From an uncultured Flavobacteriaceae bacterium (GTDB lineage Bacteria; Bacteroidota; Bacteroidia; Flavobacteriales; Flavobacteriaceae), in contig CANLUH010000018.1 of NCBI GenBank assembly GCA_947494205.1, positions 22,818 to 86,817 of the forward strand: a stretch of DNA of 64,000 nucleotides. The letters are read 5' to 3'. The stretch's first letter is position 1. Each line of letters begins with the position of its first letter. Under the pieces are notes generated by a model. It did not search any database. It was not told the DNA's origin and saw only the letters and a program-made list of their open reading frames with translations. A program made the position numbers and the translations under genes. This document shows positions 35,750-44,692 of this stretch, one piece after another.

Positions 35750-36523
35750 ATGACAAAACGAATGCTACTAGCAGTACTTCCTTTTTTATTATTTTCCTGC
35801 GGAAACACGGAGAAAAAATCGAAACAGGTTGCACAAGAACCTTCAGAATTAATTAGAAAATCTATTCCTACAAACGATTTCTCTCTAGTCTTAGATGATA
35901 TGACTATTAAGGAGGAAAACAATGTATTAGACCACAGACATAAATACTCTGTTTTAGAATTAAAAGGAGATTCTTTACATAAAATACAAAAAGGCTGGGA
36001 ATCTGTAAACAAAACCTTTTTCCAAAAACACCAAAACGATTTAGGAATGGAAATTATGTCTAGACATAATGGAAAAGCCTCATTTACAGCGCAGCCTGTA
36101 GGGTTTGGATGGGCCATTGGTAATGAGAAACATGGAGAATGGGTAGAAACACCAAAAGATTCTACTACTACAAATACCGCAAGTACTAGTAACAATAACA
36201 ACAGACGCTGGAGAACACACTCTACAAGTCCATTTTTATGGTATTGGTTAGGAACACGCAGAAGCACTTACAGAAACGATTACAATAGTTACAGAACTTA
36301 CAATAGCAGAGGGCAAGCGTATTACGGACGAAACACATCGAACAATTCTTATGCTTATGGTACAAGAAGTAGTTACCAGAAAAAAACAAGACCATCTTTT
36401 TTTAGCAGAAGACAAAAGAATAGCACCCGTTGGAACAACTTAAACAAAAAATCGTCAAGAAGTTCGTCTAGGTATAGTAGCGGATCTTCTACACGATCAA
36501 GATCTGGAGGTACTGGAAAATAA
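35750..36523 (+). CDS. Lipoprotein with Ser/Arg/Tyr-rich C-terminal half
   Basis: The 257-residue protein starts with a lipoprotein signal (FLLFSCGN, Cys17). Residues about 25-140 form an unrecognised domain. From about 145 the sequence is low-complexity: TTTNTASTSNNNN, then Arg/Ser/Tyr-rich repeats (RRSTYRNDYNSYRTYNSRGQ) ending SRSSSRYSSGSSTRSRSGG. The tail is strongly basic and probably disordered. It is embedded in the polyamine operon, 5 bp before the spermidine synthase start. I know no function. Confidence 0.7.
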   Translation: MTKRMLLAVLPFLLFSCGNTEKKSKQVAQEPSELIRKSIPTNDFSLVLDDMTIKEENNVLDHRHKYSVLELKGDSLHKIQKGWESVNKTFFQKHQNDLGMEIMSRHNGKASFTAQPVGFGWAIGNEKHGEWVETPKDSTTTNTASTSNNNNRRWRTHSTSPFLWYWLGTRRSTYRNDYNSYRTYNSRGQAYYGRNTSNNSYAYGTRSSYQKKTRPSFFSRRQKNSTRWNNLNKKSSRSSSRYSSGSSTRSRSGGTGK

Positions 36524-36528
36524 TTATT

Positions 36529-38067
36529 TTGAAATACTCTAAAAAACAAAAATCGCTTACCCTAAAAGTAGCGTTATTTGCAACAGGAATTAGTGGTATT
36601 GTAGCAGAGTATATTCTCTCTACATTAGCCTCCTATTTTATTGGTAATGCCATTTTACAATTTACATTAATTGTCTCTATTATGCTTTTTGCTATGGGAC
36701 TAGGTAGTAGATTAAGTAAATCGTTAACCAAAAACGTAGTCCTTTATTTTATTGCTACCGAATTAATACTATCCATTTTAGTATCCTTTTCAGCATTAGT
36801 ATCTTATATTATTTATGGCGTTACAGATATATCTTGGTTGGTTATTTATCTGTTATCTATACTAATAGGAATATTAATAGGTTTAGAAATTCCGTTAGCA
36901 ACTCGAATAAATGATGATTTCGAAGAACTTAGAATTAACATTTCTAACATTCTAGAAAAAGATTACTTTGGCAGCTTAATAGGTGGGTTATTCTTTGCTT
37001 TTGTAGGACTCCCCTATCTAGGTTTAACCTACACACCTTTTATATTAGGATTGCTAAACTTAGGCGTTTCTTTTTGGCTCTTTTTAGTATTAAAAGAGGC
37101 TATTTCAAAAAAAGCACAACGCGCCTTAACTATAACGTATATAGTGGTTACAAGTTTAATTGTTGCTGGTGTTTGCTTTGCAGAACCTATAGTTACTTTT
37201 GGAGAACAAGTAAAATATAAAGACAAGATTGTTTATAGTAAGCAAACAAAATATCAAAAAATAGTGATTACAAAATGGCAAGATTGGCATTCGTTGTACA
37301 TTAATGGTAATCAGCAATTATCTTCTTTCGATGAGTTTATGTATCACGAACCTATGGTACATTTACCGATGAATTTAATCGATAAAAAATCGAATATACT
37401 CATCTTAGGTGGTGGCGATGGTTGTATTGCAAGAGAGCTTTTTAAATACGATACTATTGAAAACATAACGTTAGTAGATCTTGATGTAGAAATGTTAAAC
37501 CTTGGGAAACACAACCCTATTTTTACGGAATTAAATGAAGGTTCTATGACTAATACAAAGTTAACAACGGTTGCCGAAGATGCTTTTAATTTTCTAGAAG
37601 ATAGTGAAACCACTTACGATGCTATATTTATAGATTTACCAGATCCTAATAATGTGGATTTAAATAAACTGTACACCAAAGAGTTCTATTATATCTGTAA
37701 ATCTAAATTAGCAGATAATGGTATTTTAATAACACAATCTGGAAGCCCTTATTATGCAACCAAGGCTTTTTATTGTATTGAAAAAACATTGCGTGCTGCT
37801 GGGTTTAAAACCTTACCTATGCACAATCAAGTGCTAACATTAGGCGAATGGGGATGGATTATTGGCACTAAACAAGAGGTTACAAAACAAGAACTTGCGC
37901 AAGTAGATGTCTCTAATCTTCCTTTAAAATGGTTTACAAATAATTCTATAAACCAAATCACGTCTTTTGGTAAACCTTTAGCAGACACTACAGGAATTAA
38001 AATAAACACCATTTTTTCACCTAAGTTATATACCTACTATAAGCAAGGGAATTGGGACTTGTATTAA
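36529..38067 (+). CDS. speE: Membrane-fused polyamine aminopropyltransferase (spermidine synthase)
   Basis: The 512-residue protein has about 7 N-terminal membrane helices (1-220). A soluble spermidine synthase domain follows, with the AdoMet-binding motif ILGGGDGCIAREL (~285), the acidic VDLDVEML strand, IDLPDPNN (catalytic-site Asp region) and the gate helix Y-x-x-E-F-Y. No ATG precedes the first helix, so the TTG at 36529, 5 bp after the previous stop, is the likely start. The enzyme transfers aminopropyl from decarboxylated AdoMet, made by the first gene of this operon. The membrane part may sense or move the product. Confidence 0.9.
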   Translation: MKYSKKQKSLTLKVALFATGISGIVAEYILSTLASYFIGNAILQFTLIVSIMLFAMGLGSRLSKSLTKNVVLYFIATELILSILVSFSALVSYIIYGVTDISWLVIYLLSILIGILIGLEIPLATRINDDFEELRINISNILEKDYFGSLIGGLFFAFVGLPYLGLTYTPFILGLLNLGVSFWLFLVLKEAISKKAQRALTITYIVVTSLIVAGVCFAEPIVTFGEQVKYKDKIVYSKQTKYQKIVITKWQDWHSLYINGNQQLSSFDEFMYHEPMVHLPMNLIDKKSNILILGGGDGCIARELFKYDTIENITLVDLDVEMLNLGKHNPIFTELNEGSMTNTKLTTVAEDAFNFLEDSETTYDAIFIDLPDPNNVDLNKLYTKEFYYICKSKLADNGILITQSGSPYYATKAFYCIEKTLRAAGFKTLPMHNQVLTLGEWGWIIGTKQEVTKQELAQVDVSNLPLKWFTNNSINQITSFGKPLADTTGIKINTIFSPKLYTYYKQGNWDLY

Positions 38068-38092
38068 GACTACTTTATCGCACTAAAACAAA

Positions 38093-38129
38093 AAAATCTC
38101 AACAAGTTAAACTTATTGAGATTTTTTTT
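38093..38129 (+). terminator. Terminator of the polyamine operon
   Basis: AATCTCAACAAGTT pairs with AACTTATTGAGATT (one G-T pair) and is followed by eight T. It also lies just past the stop of the converging lipocalin-like gene. Confidence 0.8.
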
Positions 38130-38153
38130 AAATAGTAAACTATATTGTCTTAA

Positions 38154-38915
38154 CTATAATTTTGTGTATACAAACGTTAAATCTTGGTTTACAGTAACAG
38201 TTGAATCATCGCTATTAATAACTTGAAAACCTTCTTCTACTGTATTAGACATTTCATTACCAGACAATGTAAAACTGAACTCTACATCATCTTCATCTGT
38301 TATCATTATAGTATTTCCTGTTTGTGTCCATGTAATTTGAGTATTTTCTATTTCGTCTATACACTCTTGAGTAAAAATGTAAGAATCTGTTGTTCCTGCC
38401 TCTATTGTTAAACTCAATTCTGCGTAGGTAGTACTCATTACTGTACCTGTATTGTCTGCATTAAATACAATAGTCTCATTATCGTAACAATCTATTTCGT
38501 CTAAAGCATTAATACTAGCTGTACCATCATTATTAATATCAGTTGCCTCTGTTGTATTCCACGCCGTAAGTTTCCATGTCCCAACAACCTCAGCATCATC
38601 TGGCTCGTTATTATCGTCTCCTGTACAATCACCTAAGCTATTAACTGTAATTTGAAGTACGCCATTAGGATCACCACAAGCCGCAATTTGATTTTGTAAA
38701 GCAGTTTTGTATATATTACAAACAGTTGTGTAATTAGCATCTTCTTCACTAGCATTTCCAAAGTTTTCGGTAGCAGTAATTAAGGCTGATGTAGTGTTTG
38801 CACATTCTAAATTAGACTCTATTTGCCCAGCAAGACCATCTTCTAATGGTTCATCTTCACATGTAAATGCTGTTAATAAAACAAAAAGTGATAAAAAAGG
38901 AATTAATTTTTTCAT
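38154..38915 (-). CDS. Secreted lipocalin-like protein
   Basis: The 253-residue protein has a signal sequence ending at LLTAFTCED; Cys19 could be a lipoprotein cysteine though Thr at -1 is unusual. The first domain (20-100) is Cys-containing and helical. The second (about 110-250) starts VVGTWKLTAWN and shows the short beta-strands of the bacterial lipocalin-like domain, with FNADNTGTVM and TWTQTGNTIMITD. Ligand unknown. It has its own promoter region and converges on the polyamine operon. Confidence 0.75.
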   Translation of the reverse strand: MKKLIPFLSLFVLLTAFTCEDEPLEDGLAGQIESNLECANTTSALITATENFGNASEEDANYTTVCNIYKTALQNQIAACGDPNGVLQITVNSLGDCTGDDNNEPDDAEVVGTWKLTAWNTTEATDINNDGTASINALDEIDCYDNETIVFNADNTGTVMSTTYAELSLTIEAGTTDSYIFTQECIDEIENTQITWTQTGNTIMITDEDDVEFSFTLSGNEMSNTVEEGFQVINSDDSTVTVNQDLTFVYTKL

Positions 38916-38977
38916 AATATTAAAATAATTTGGTGTAAATATACAGAACTTAGTATTAATAGATTATAATTATTATA

Positions 38978-40327
38978 TTATTTCTTAGGCACTCTAAATA
39001 ACAATATAATCCCCATTAAAAAGAATATAAATAGACATAAAAATGCATTACGCATACTACCCGTTATTTGATCTATAGATCCAAAAATAACCATCCCGAT
39101 TACAATTCCTATCTTTTCAGCGACATCAAAAAAGCTGAAGTAAGAGGTTGTATCTTCTGTATCTGGCAAAAATTTAGAATAGGTAGAACGCGCCAAGGAT
39201 TGTATACCTCCCATTACTAAACCAACAACACCTGCTGTTGCATAAAACTGTACTGGTGTCTCTACGAAATAGCCCCAAAAACAAAGTGCCATCCATATAA
39301 AGTTTATAACAATTAAAGTTTTAATGTTACCAAATTTAGCGGAGCTTCTAGAGGTTAAAAACGCACCTAAAACGGCTACTATTTGTATAACTAAAATACT
39401 TACAATTAAACCTGATGTTTTTTCACTTGGACTAGCCCAAGCAATTTCTTCTTCTCCAAAATAAACAGCAACTAACATAATGGTTTGCACTGCCATACTA
39501 AACACAAAAAAGGCTAATAAATAACGTTTTAATCTTAAGTTTAATAGTAATTCATTCCAAACCAGTTTTAATTCCTTAAAGCCTTTAAAAACCACATCTT
39601 TAGTCACTTTATGCCCCGTAGACACTCCTTTAGGCAATACATAAAAAGAGTATTGGCTAAAACCAATCCACCAAAGACCTACCATAACAAATGAATAACG
39701 CATTGCTTTTATAGATGCTATATCTTTAGCTGCTTCTCCTCCTTCTCCATTCCAAAACCCAAAAAGCTCAGGATACATTACCATAGCCAAGTTAATAATT
39801 AACAATAATACACTTCCTATATAACCTAACGAGAAACCTTTTGCACTGATACTATCCTGTTGTTCTGGAAATGCAATATCTGGTAAATAAGAGTTGTAAA
39901 ACACTAAACTTCCCCAATACCCCATTAATCCCATAAAATAGAATAATAGACTATAATAAATTTCTCCAGAGTCTATACCAAAAAAGAACAAACCAATACA
40001 ACCTGCACCTCCTAAATAACAGAAGAACTTCATAAAATTCTTTTTGTTCCCTACATAATCTGCAATACCAGACAACAATGGAGACGTAAAAGCAACCACC
40101 ATAAATGTAAAGGCTGTTATAAATGTTATAAGTGCTGTACTCTTAAAATCGAAACCAAAAGCATGTACAATTTTCTCATCTGTTGCATTAGCTCTAGTTA
40201 AAAACAAAGCCGAATAAAATATTGGAAATATAGACGATGTTATCGTTAACGTATATACAGAATTTGCCCAATCGTAAAACGCCCAAGCATTCAATAGTTT
40301 TTTACTTCCTTTCTCTAGTTTAGCCAT
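38978..40327 (-). CDS. UMF1-family MFS transporter (Atg22-like)
   Basis: The 449-residue protein has about 12 membrane helices and the UMF1 signature LLNAWAFYDWANSVYTLTI (10-28), shared with vacuolar Atg22 permeases. The substrate is unknown, possibly amino acids by analogy. The start codon follows a hairpin and a T6 run by only 3 bp (see the feature at 40325-40367), an unusual leader. The upstream M48 protease gene is on the same strand. Confidence 0.88.
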   Translation of the reverse strand: MAKLEKGSKKLLNAWAFYDWANSVYTLTITSSIFPIFYSALFLTRANATDEKIVHAFGFDFKSTALITFITAFTFMVVAFTSPLLSGIADYVGNKKNFMKFFCYLGGAGCIGLFFFGIDSGEIYYSLLFYFMGLMGYWGSLVFYNSYLPDIAFPEQQDSISAKGFSLGYIGSVLLLIINLAMVMYPELFGFWNGEGGEAAKDIASIKAMRYSFVMVGLWWIGFSQYSFYVLPKGVSTGHKVTKDVVFKGFKELKLVWNELLLNLRLKRYLLAFFVFSMAVQTIMLVAVYFGEEEIAWASPSEKTSGLIVSILVIQIVAVLGAFLTSRSSAKFGNIKTLIVINFIWMALCFWGYFVETPVQFYATAGVVGLVMGGIQSLARSTYSKFLPDTEDTTSYFSFFDVAEKIGIVIGMVIFGSIDQITGSMRNAFLCLFIFFLMGIILLFRVPKK

Positions 40328-40367
40328 AATAAAAAAGCCACTCGTTAGTGGAGTGGCTTCGAAAATA
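40325..40367 (-). promoter_or_regulatory. Promoter-like box, hairpin and T-run abutting the MFS start codon
   Basis: On the minus strand the order is TATTTTCG (40360-40367, 7 of 8 to TAnnTTTG), a perfect 9-bp stem (40351-40359 with 40335-40343, 7-nt loop), T6, ATT, ATG. It can be the terminator of the M48 gene, the 5'-terminal hairpin of the MFS message, or an attenuator. Confidence 0.55.
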
Positions 40368-40472
40368 AGTATTTATTTGTTAACTAATACCATTTACTCG
40401 TTTCAAATGACTGTAAAACAAAAGGATATTTTATTCTATTTATTTTAAACAAGTAAATAGACTTAGTGTACA

Positions 40473-41309
40473 TTAAAATTTAGTTATCGGTCTAAAAGAT
40501 TGAACTCCAAACTTTTTAGCTTCTGCTTTAGCAGTTGGCGCTAACGCTGTTAAATTATCTATACGTGTTTGGTTTGCTGGATGTGTACTTAAAAACTCTG
40601 GTGGCGCTTGTCCTCCACTTGCTTTCCCCATTCTTCTCCATAGGTTTGCAGCTTCGTCTGGATTATAACCAGCCATAGCAGTTAAATACAAGCCAATTCT
40701 ATCAGCTTCTGTTTCATGACTTCTACTAAAAGGCAACATACCTAAAACGTTAGAACCTATTCCGTATGCTTGATTAAATACTGCTGCTTTTTTTGGATCC
40801 TCATTCATAGTTAATAAACCAACTCCTAATCCTACACCTTGTTGTAACATACCAGCACTCATACGTTGTTGTCCGTGATTTGCTAAAGCGTGTGCAACTT
40901 CATGTCCCATAATCGCAGCTATGGCAGTTTCGTTTTCGGCTATGGGTAAAATACCTGTGTAAAATACTATTTTACCTCCTGGCATACACCAAGCATTAAC
41001 CGTATTATCATTTACTAAATTGTATTCCCATTTGTAATCGTTTAAATACCCTTGCTGACCATTAGCGTTTAGCCAACGTTCTGCCGCAACAGCTATACGC
41101 TGCCCCACTCTAGTTATCATTTCAGATTGCGCAGTACCTGTAATTACTTTATTCTCTCCTAAAAACTGATTGTACTGAGCAAAAGCTGTAGGGAATAATT
41201 GTGCATTAGGCACAAATGCTAATGTTTTCTTACCTGTAAAAGGGTTTGTTGCACATGACAGAAATATAATCAATGTCAATGTTACTATTATGCTAGATTT
41301 AAATTTCAT
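40473..41309 (-). CDS. M48-family metalloprotease lipoprotein
   Basis: The 278-residue protein has a lipoprotein signal (FLSCATNP, Cys19), the zinc motif HEVAH (136-140) and the third ligand in SHETEADRIG (about 197-206). It lacks membrane helices, unlike HtpX, and resembles the periplasmic LoiP/YggG or BepA-like group that handles outer-membrane proteins. No TPR domain is present, so LoiP-like is the closer match. It is alone on its transcript as far as can be seen. Confidence 0.9.
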   Translation of the reverse strand: MKFKSSIIVTLTLIIFLSCATNPFTGKKTLAFVPNAQLFPTAFAQYNQFLGENKVITGTAQSEMITRVGQRIAVAAERWLNANGQQGYLNDYKWEYNLVNDNTVNAWCMPGGKIVFYTGILPIAENETAIAAIMGHEVAHALANHGQQRMSAGMLQQGVGLGVGLLTMNEDPKKAAVFNQAYGIGSNVLGMLPFSRSHETEADRIGLYLTAMAGYNPDEAANLWRRMGKASGGQAPPEFLSTHPANQTRIDNLTALAPTAKAEAKKFGVQSFRPITKF

Positions 41310-41517
41310 TTTGTTAAGATGGTTTTTATTGAATTATAAATTTACAAAAAGTTAGGCAACTATTATGCCATTGGTAGCTAGCATATTGTTAACAAAACCG
41401 ATTAAAAGCAAATTTTATCTACAAAACGCATGAAAATAGATAATCATAATGTTATTATTTGTATGATTTATCGACAGATTAGGCAATACTATTATTATTT
41501 AAAATAACTTTACAACT

Positions 41518-42003
41518 ATGAAAAAATTAGCATTATTATCCCTAGTCTTGTTATTGTTTAATTGCAAAGGTAACTCGCAAAAAACTTCGAAAAAAGAAGT
41601 GGTTTATGAAGTTACTAAAACCGATGAGCAGTGGAAAAAAGAATTGACTCAAAAACAATATTATATATTAAGACAAGCAGGTACAGAACGACAATTTAGT
41701 AGTCCTTTAAATAAAAACTATAAAGAAGGAACTTATGTATGTGCAGCTTGCCAAACACCTCTTTTTAAAAGTGAGCATAAATTCGATTCTGGTACAGGAT
41801 GGCCAAGTTTCGATAGAGAAGTAAAAGGTAATGTAGCGTATTCTACAGATTATAAAATAGGTCATGCCCGTACAGAAGAGCATTGTGCTACTTGTGGCGG
41901 ACACTTAGGTCATGTATTTAACGACGGACCAAGAGACACAACAGGTAAAAGACATTGTATTAATGGCGCTGCCTTAGAATTTATACCAAAAAAAGATGAG
42001 TAA
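41518..42003 (+). CDS. msrB: Peptide-methionine (R)-S-oxide reductase MsrB, lipoprotein form
   Basis: The 161-residue protein has a lipoprotein-like signal (LLLFNCKG, Cys16) and an MsrB domain. The domain has zinc-binding CAAC and CATC, the motif [18 protein letters not shown] and the catalytic Cys in RHCINGAAL. It reduces methionine-R-sulfoxide in proteins. Its stop overlaps the start of a second msrB by 8 bp. The envelope copy would repair periplasmic proteins, the next one cytoplasmic proteins; this split is inferred from the signal sequence. Confidence 0.93.
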   Translation: MKKLALLSLVLLLFNCKGNSQKTSKKEVVYEVTKTDEQWKKELTQKQYYILRQAGTERQFSSPLNKNYKEGTYVCAACQTPLFKSEHKFDSGTGWPSFDREVKGNVAYSTDYKIGHARTEEHCATCGGHLGHVFNDGPRDTTGKRHCINGAALEFIPKKDE

Positions 42004-42397
42004 TTTTAATATAGAAAAGTCTGAAAAAGAGTGGAAAGCACAACTCTCTGAAGAAGAATATAGAATTTTAAGAGACAAAGGCACCGAAAAACCACATACT
42101 GGTAAATACAATCTTCATTTTGAAGAAGGGACTTACAAATGTGCAGGATGTAATCAGCAATTATTTGAAAGCTCTAGTAAGTTCGATGCACATTGTGGTT
42201 GGCCAAGTTTCGATGAGTCTATAAAAGGTACTGTAAAGTATGTTTTAGACAAAACGCATGGTATGATCCGTACAGAAATTGTATGTTCTAACTGTGGCGG
42301 CCATTTAGGTCATGTATTTAACGATGGTCCTACAGAAACTGGTACGCGCTATTGTGTGAATTCTGTGAGTATTAATTTTGATAAAACAGATGAATAG
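41996..42397 (+). CDS. msrB: Peptide-methionine (R)-S-oxide reductase MsrB, cytoplasmic form
   Basis: The 133-residue protein has no signal peptide. It has zinc ligands CAGC and CSNC, the GWPSF and [12 protein letters not shown] motifs and the catalytic Cys in [12 protein letters not shown]. It overlaps the lipoprotein msrB upstream (8 bp) and the DinB-like gene downstream (8 bp with the ATG start), giving a translationally coupled trio. The pair share closely similar cores, so a local duplication is likely. Confidence 0.94.
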   Translation: MSNFNIEKSEKEWKAQLSEEEYRILRDKGTEKPHTGKYNLHFEEGTYKCAGCNQQLFESSSKFDAHCGWPSFDESIKGTVKYVLDKTHGMIRTEIVCSNCGGHLGHVFNDGPTETGTRYCVNSVSINFDKTDE

Positions 42398-42941
42398 CTA
42401 TTTAATTAGCATATTAAAGCAATTTGAATACTACAAAAGTCTTGGCGATAAAACATTTAATCAATTAACTTTTGCTGAATTACAATCGAAACCGAATAGC
42501 TATTCAAATTCTATTACCATAATTACGAAACATATTGTTGGTAATATGTTATCTCGTTGGACTAATTTTTTAACCGAAGATGGTGAAAAAGAATGGCGAC
42601 ATAGGGATTTAGAGTTTGAAGACTCTTTTAATTCTAAAGAAGAATTGTTAGCTACTTGGAATACAGGTTGGTCTTGTTTATTTGATGCTCTAGAGCCTTT
42701 AACTGAAAAAGATCTAGAGCGTATAATATACATTCGTAATCAAGGGCATACCGTTACCGAAGCTATTAATAGGCAACTAGCGCATTACGCCTACCATATT
42801 GGGCAAATAGTATACTTAGGCACGCTTATAAAAAATGAAGATTGGCAATCGCTATCTATAGCAAAAGGAGCATCTTCTAGTTATAACGAAGATAAATTTA
42901 GCAAAGCAAAAGTGCGTAAACATTTTACAGACGATATGTAA
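42390..42941 (+). CDS. DinB-like protein (DUF1572)
   Basis: I use the ATG at 42390 (MNSYLISIL, 183 residues) over an in-frame TTG 12 bp earlier. The four-helix protein has KHIVGNMLSRW (His, about 46-56) and a C-terminal QLAHYAYHIGQIVYLG with His residues placed as in the DinB/YfiT metal-binding bundle. The family includes thiol transferases such as bacillithiol-dependent enzymes, but function is unknown here. Its overlap with msrB hints at a thiol or oxidative-stress link, which is inference. Confidence 0.82.
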   Translation: MNSYLISILKQFEYYKSLGDKTFNQLTFAELQSKPNSYSNSITIITKHIVGNMLSRWTNFLTEDGEKEWRHRDLEFEDSFNSKEELLATWNTGWSCLFDALEPLTEKDLERIIYIRNQGHTVTEAINRQLAHYAYHIGQIVYLGTLIKNEDWQSLSIAKGASSSYNEDKFSKAKVRKHFTDDM

Positions 42942-42949
42942 AATATATT

Positions 42950-44248
42950 CTATAGTTTTAGTGTATTAGAAACCAATTTTTCTTCTAAAATAGCTTCTAA
43001 CTCTTCTGCTGTAGGGTTAACTGCCAATATGGTTCCAGTTTTATCTATTAAAAACATTGCGCCGCCAGCATTCATTATACCATATTTTTCCCAAATTCTA
43101 TTGTTTTTATCTAATTCTATTAGTTGCTGCCATGGCCATTGCTCTTTAGCCATAAACTTATGGTAACTTTTTAAATCATCGTGTTCTCCTGCTACTCCTA
43201 AAATAGTAAAGCCTTTGTTTTTATATTTTTCGTAAACAGGTTTTGCCAAGCGTGTTTTTGCAATACAAGGGCCGCACCAAGTTGCCCATAAATCTAGTAA
43301 TACAATCTCATTATTCTCTAAAATAGATTTTAATTCAAACTGTTTTCCATTAGTATCTGGAGCTGTAAAATTAACATACTCCCCTCCTGGTTTTAAACTT
43401 GTTATCCCAAAAATTAAATTTTCACTTAGTGTACTGTATGGATGATTGCTATGTTTTGGTTTTAGTGTATTGTAAGCTTCTAATATTTTATTTAATGGCA
43501 CATCCATATAATCAAACCCTATCATATCTGTTAGCAATAAATCGAAAGATACTAAGGTTGGGTTTTTAGAGATATAATTGTATTTATAATTTACCATCTC
43601 GTCATGTATTGCTTTCTCTTCTAGACTTTTAATCTTGCCCAACTCACTTTTATCTAGCCCTTCTTCTTGTAGCTTATCTCTTTTTTTATACAATGGCACT
43701 TTCTCTTCTTGTGTTTTTGCTAAACGTAATTGTGTCATTAAAGTGTTATACGCTTCAGATTGAAAGTCCTTATAATTATGAGCTTTGTACTTTTCTCTAA
43801 TACTATCGTAACGCGAATAAAAGTTATCTCTCATTAATTTTGAAAAATTAGTATACTCTTCATTCACCTTTCCGCCTAACAATGTATTGTTATCAAACTT
43901 ATCATTGTTATTTAATGATAGTGTTATAGTATCCTTTTCAGAGAAAAAAGTAATGGGACGGTAAGCGCCTCTTTCGGCTTCTTCTTCGAATGCTAATTGA
44001 TACGATTCTATAGCTTCTGTTTTAAAACTATAGCAAAACTTACTATCTACAATAGGTATTTTTATTACAGAATCTGTTCTAAAGTCTTCGTAAGATTTTG
44101 CCATCCATAACATTTTACTATCTGGTCTTCCTATAACTTCACCTATTAGTACTGTTTCAGTTGGTTTTACTGGCTCTATGGTTTTGTCTTCTTTACAAGA
44201 GTAACAGATTACAATACAAAGTATAATTAGTAGTTTTTGTACGTTCAT
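42950..44248 (-). CDS. TlpA-like thioredoxin-fold lipoprotein
   Basis: The 432-residue protein has a lipoprotein signal (ICYSCKED, Cys18), an N-terminal beta domain of about 100 residues of the DUF4369 sort, and a helical middle. The C-terminal thioredoxin domain (about 290-420) has the active site WATWCGPCIAK. TlpA/ResA-like proteins reduce disulfides in the periplasm, for instance in cytochrome c maturation. The large N-terminal region is common in Bacteroidota paralogues of unknown target. It converges on the DinB-like gene with 8 bp between stops. Confidence 0.87.
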   Translation of the reverse strand: MNVQKLLIILCIVICYSCKEDKTIEPVKPTETVLIGEVIGRPDSKMLWMAKSYEDFRTDSVIKIPIVDSKFCYSFKTEAIESYQLAFEEEAERGAYRPITFFSEKDTITLSLNNNDKFDNNTLLGGKVNEEYTNFSKLMRDNFYSRYDSIREKYKAHNYKDFQSEAYNTLMTQLRLAKTQEEKVPLYKKRDKLQEEGLDKSELGKIKSLEEKAIHDEMVNYKYNYISKNPTLVSFDLLLTDMIGFDYMDVPLNKILEAYNTLKPKHSNHPYSTLSENLIFGITSLKPGGEYVNFTAPDTNGKQFELKSILENNEIVLLDLWATWCGPCIAKTRLAKPVYEKYKNKGFTILGVAGEHDDLKSYHKFMAKEQWPWQQLIELDKNNRIWEKYGIMNAGGAMFLIDKTGTILAVNPTAEELEAILEEKLVSNTLKL

Positions 44249-44692
44249 TTTTAAGGGATTTGTTTTATTTTATGTAAACATACTATTTTAGATTAACTCA
44301 TTATTGTGCATTTAGAATTAATTAACGGATTAAAGACATTGGTATAATTGCTACAAAAACTCTAAATGATTATTATGTTTTTTAGTCCTAGAACTTCTCG
44401 ATGCATTACTACTTTTCTTTATACAGAGCGCAGACGAAGTATTAAAAACACAAAATAACGTTTAGATTAAAATTAGAAGCATAGCAGATTGAACTATTAT
44501 AATGTAACTATTTGGCTTAATTATTCGCGATTTCTGCGTGAGGGATAGAATGGCATGTCTGAACTCCTCGCAGAGAGTGAGTAATGATAGCCCGACCTTT
44601 AGGACACGCCCAAAAAAAGTGACACTTCAATTTAATATTACAGCTTTGTTTTGTAAATTCGTAGCTTGTTAAAAACGACTAAAAAAATTACG
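44249..44692. other. Intergenic region, 444 bp, with a GC-richer structured segment
   Basis: Most is AT-rich DNA between divergent TlpA-like and lpdA genes. The part from 44525 to 44612 is clearly richer in G+C than other intergenic DNA here and can form a hairpin (CTGCG/AGG 44534-44543 with CCT/CGCAG 44566-44573). It ends in AGCCCGACCTTTAGGACACGCCC-like sequence (44589-44611). I see no gene. Confidence 0.5.

Noticed and set aside
35656..36267. Long minus-strand frame opposite the DUF4178 and lipoprotein genes
   Set aside because: It lies in antisense to two well-packed operon genes and has no signal, motif or leader. The same applies to other antisense frames such as 10667-11134 and 31342-31863.
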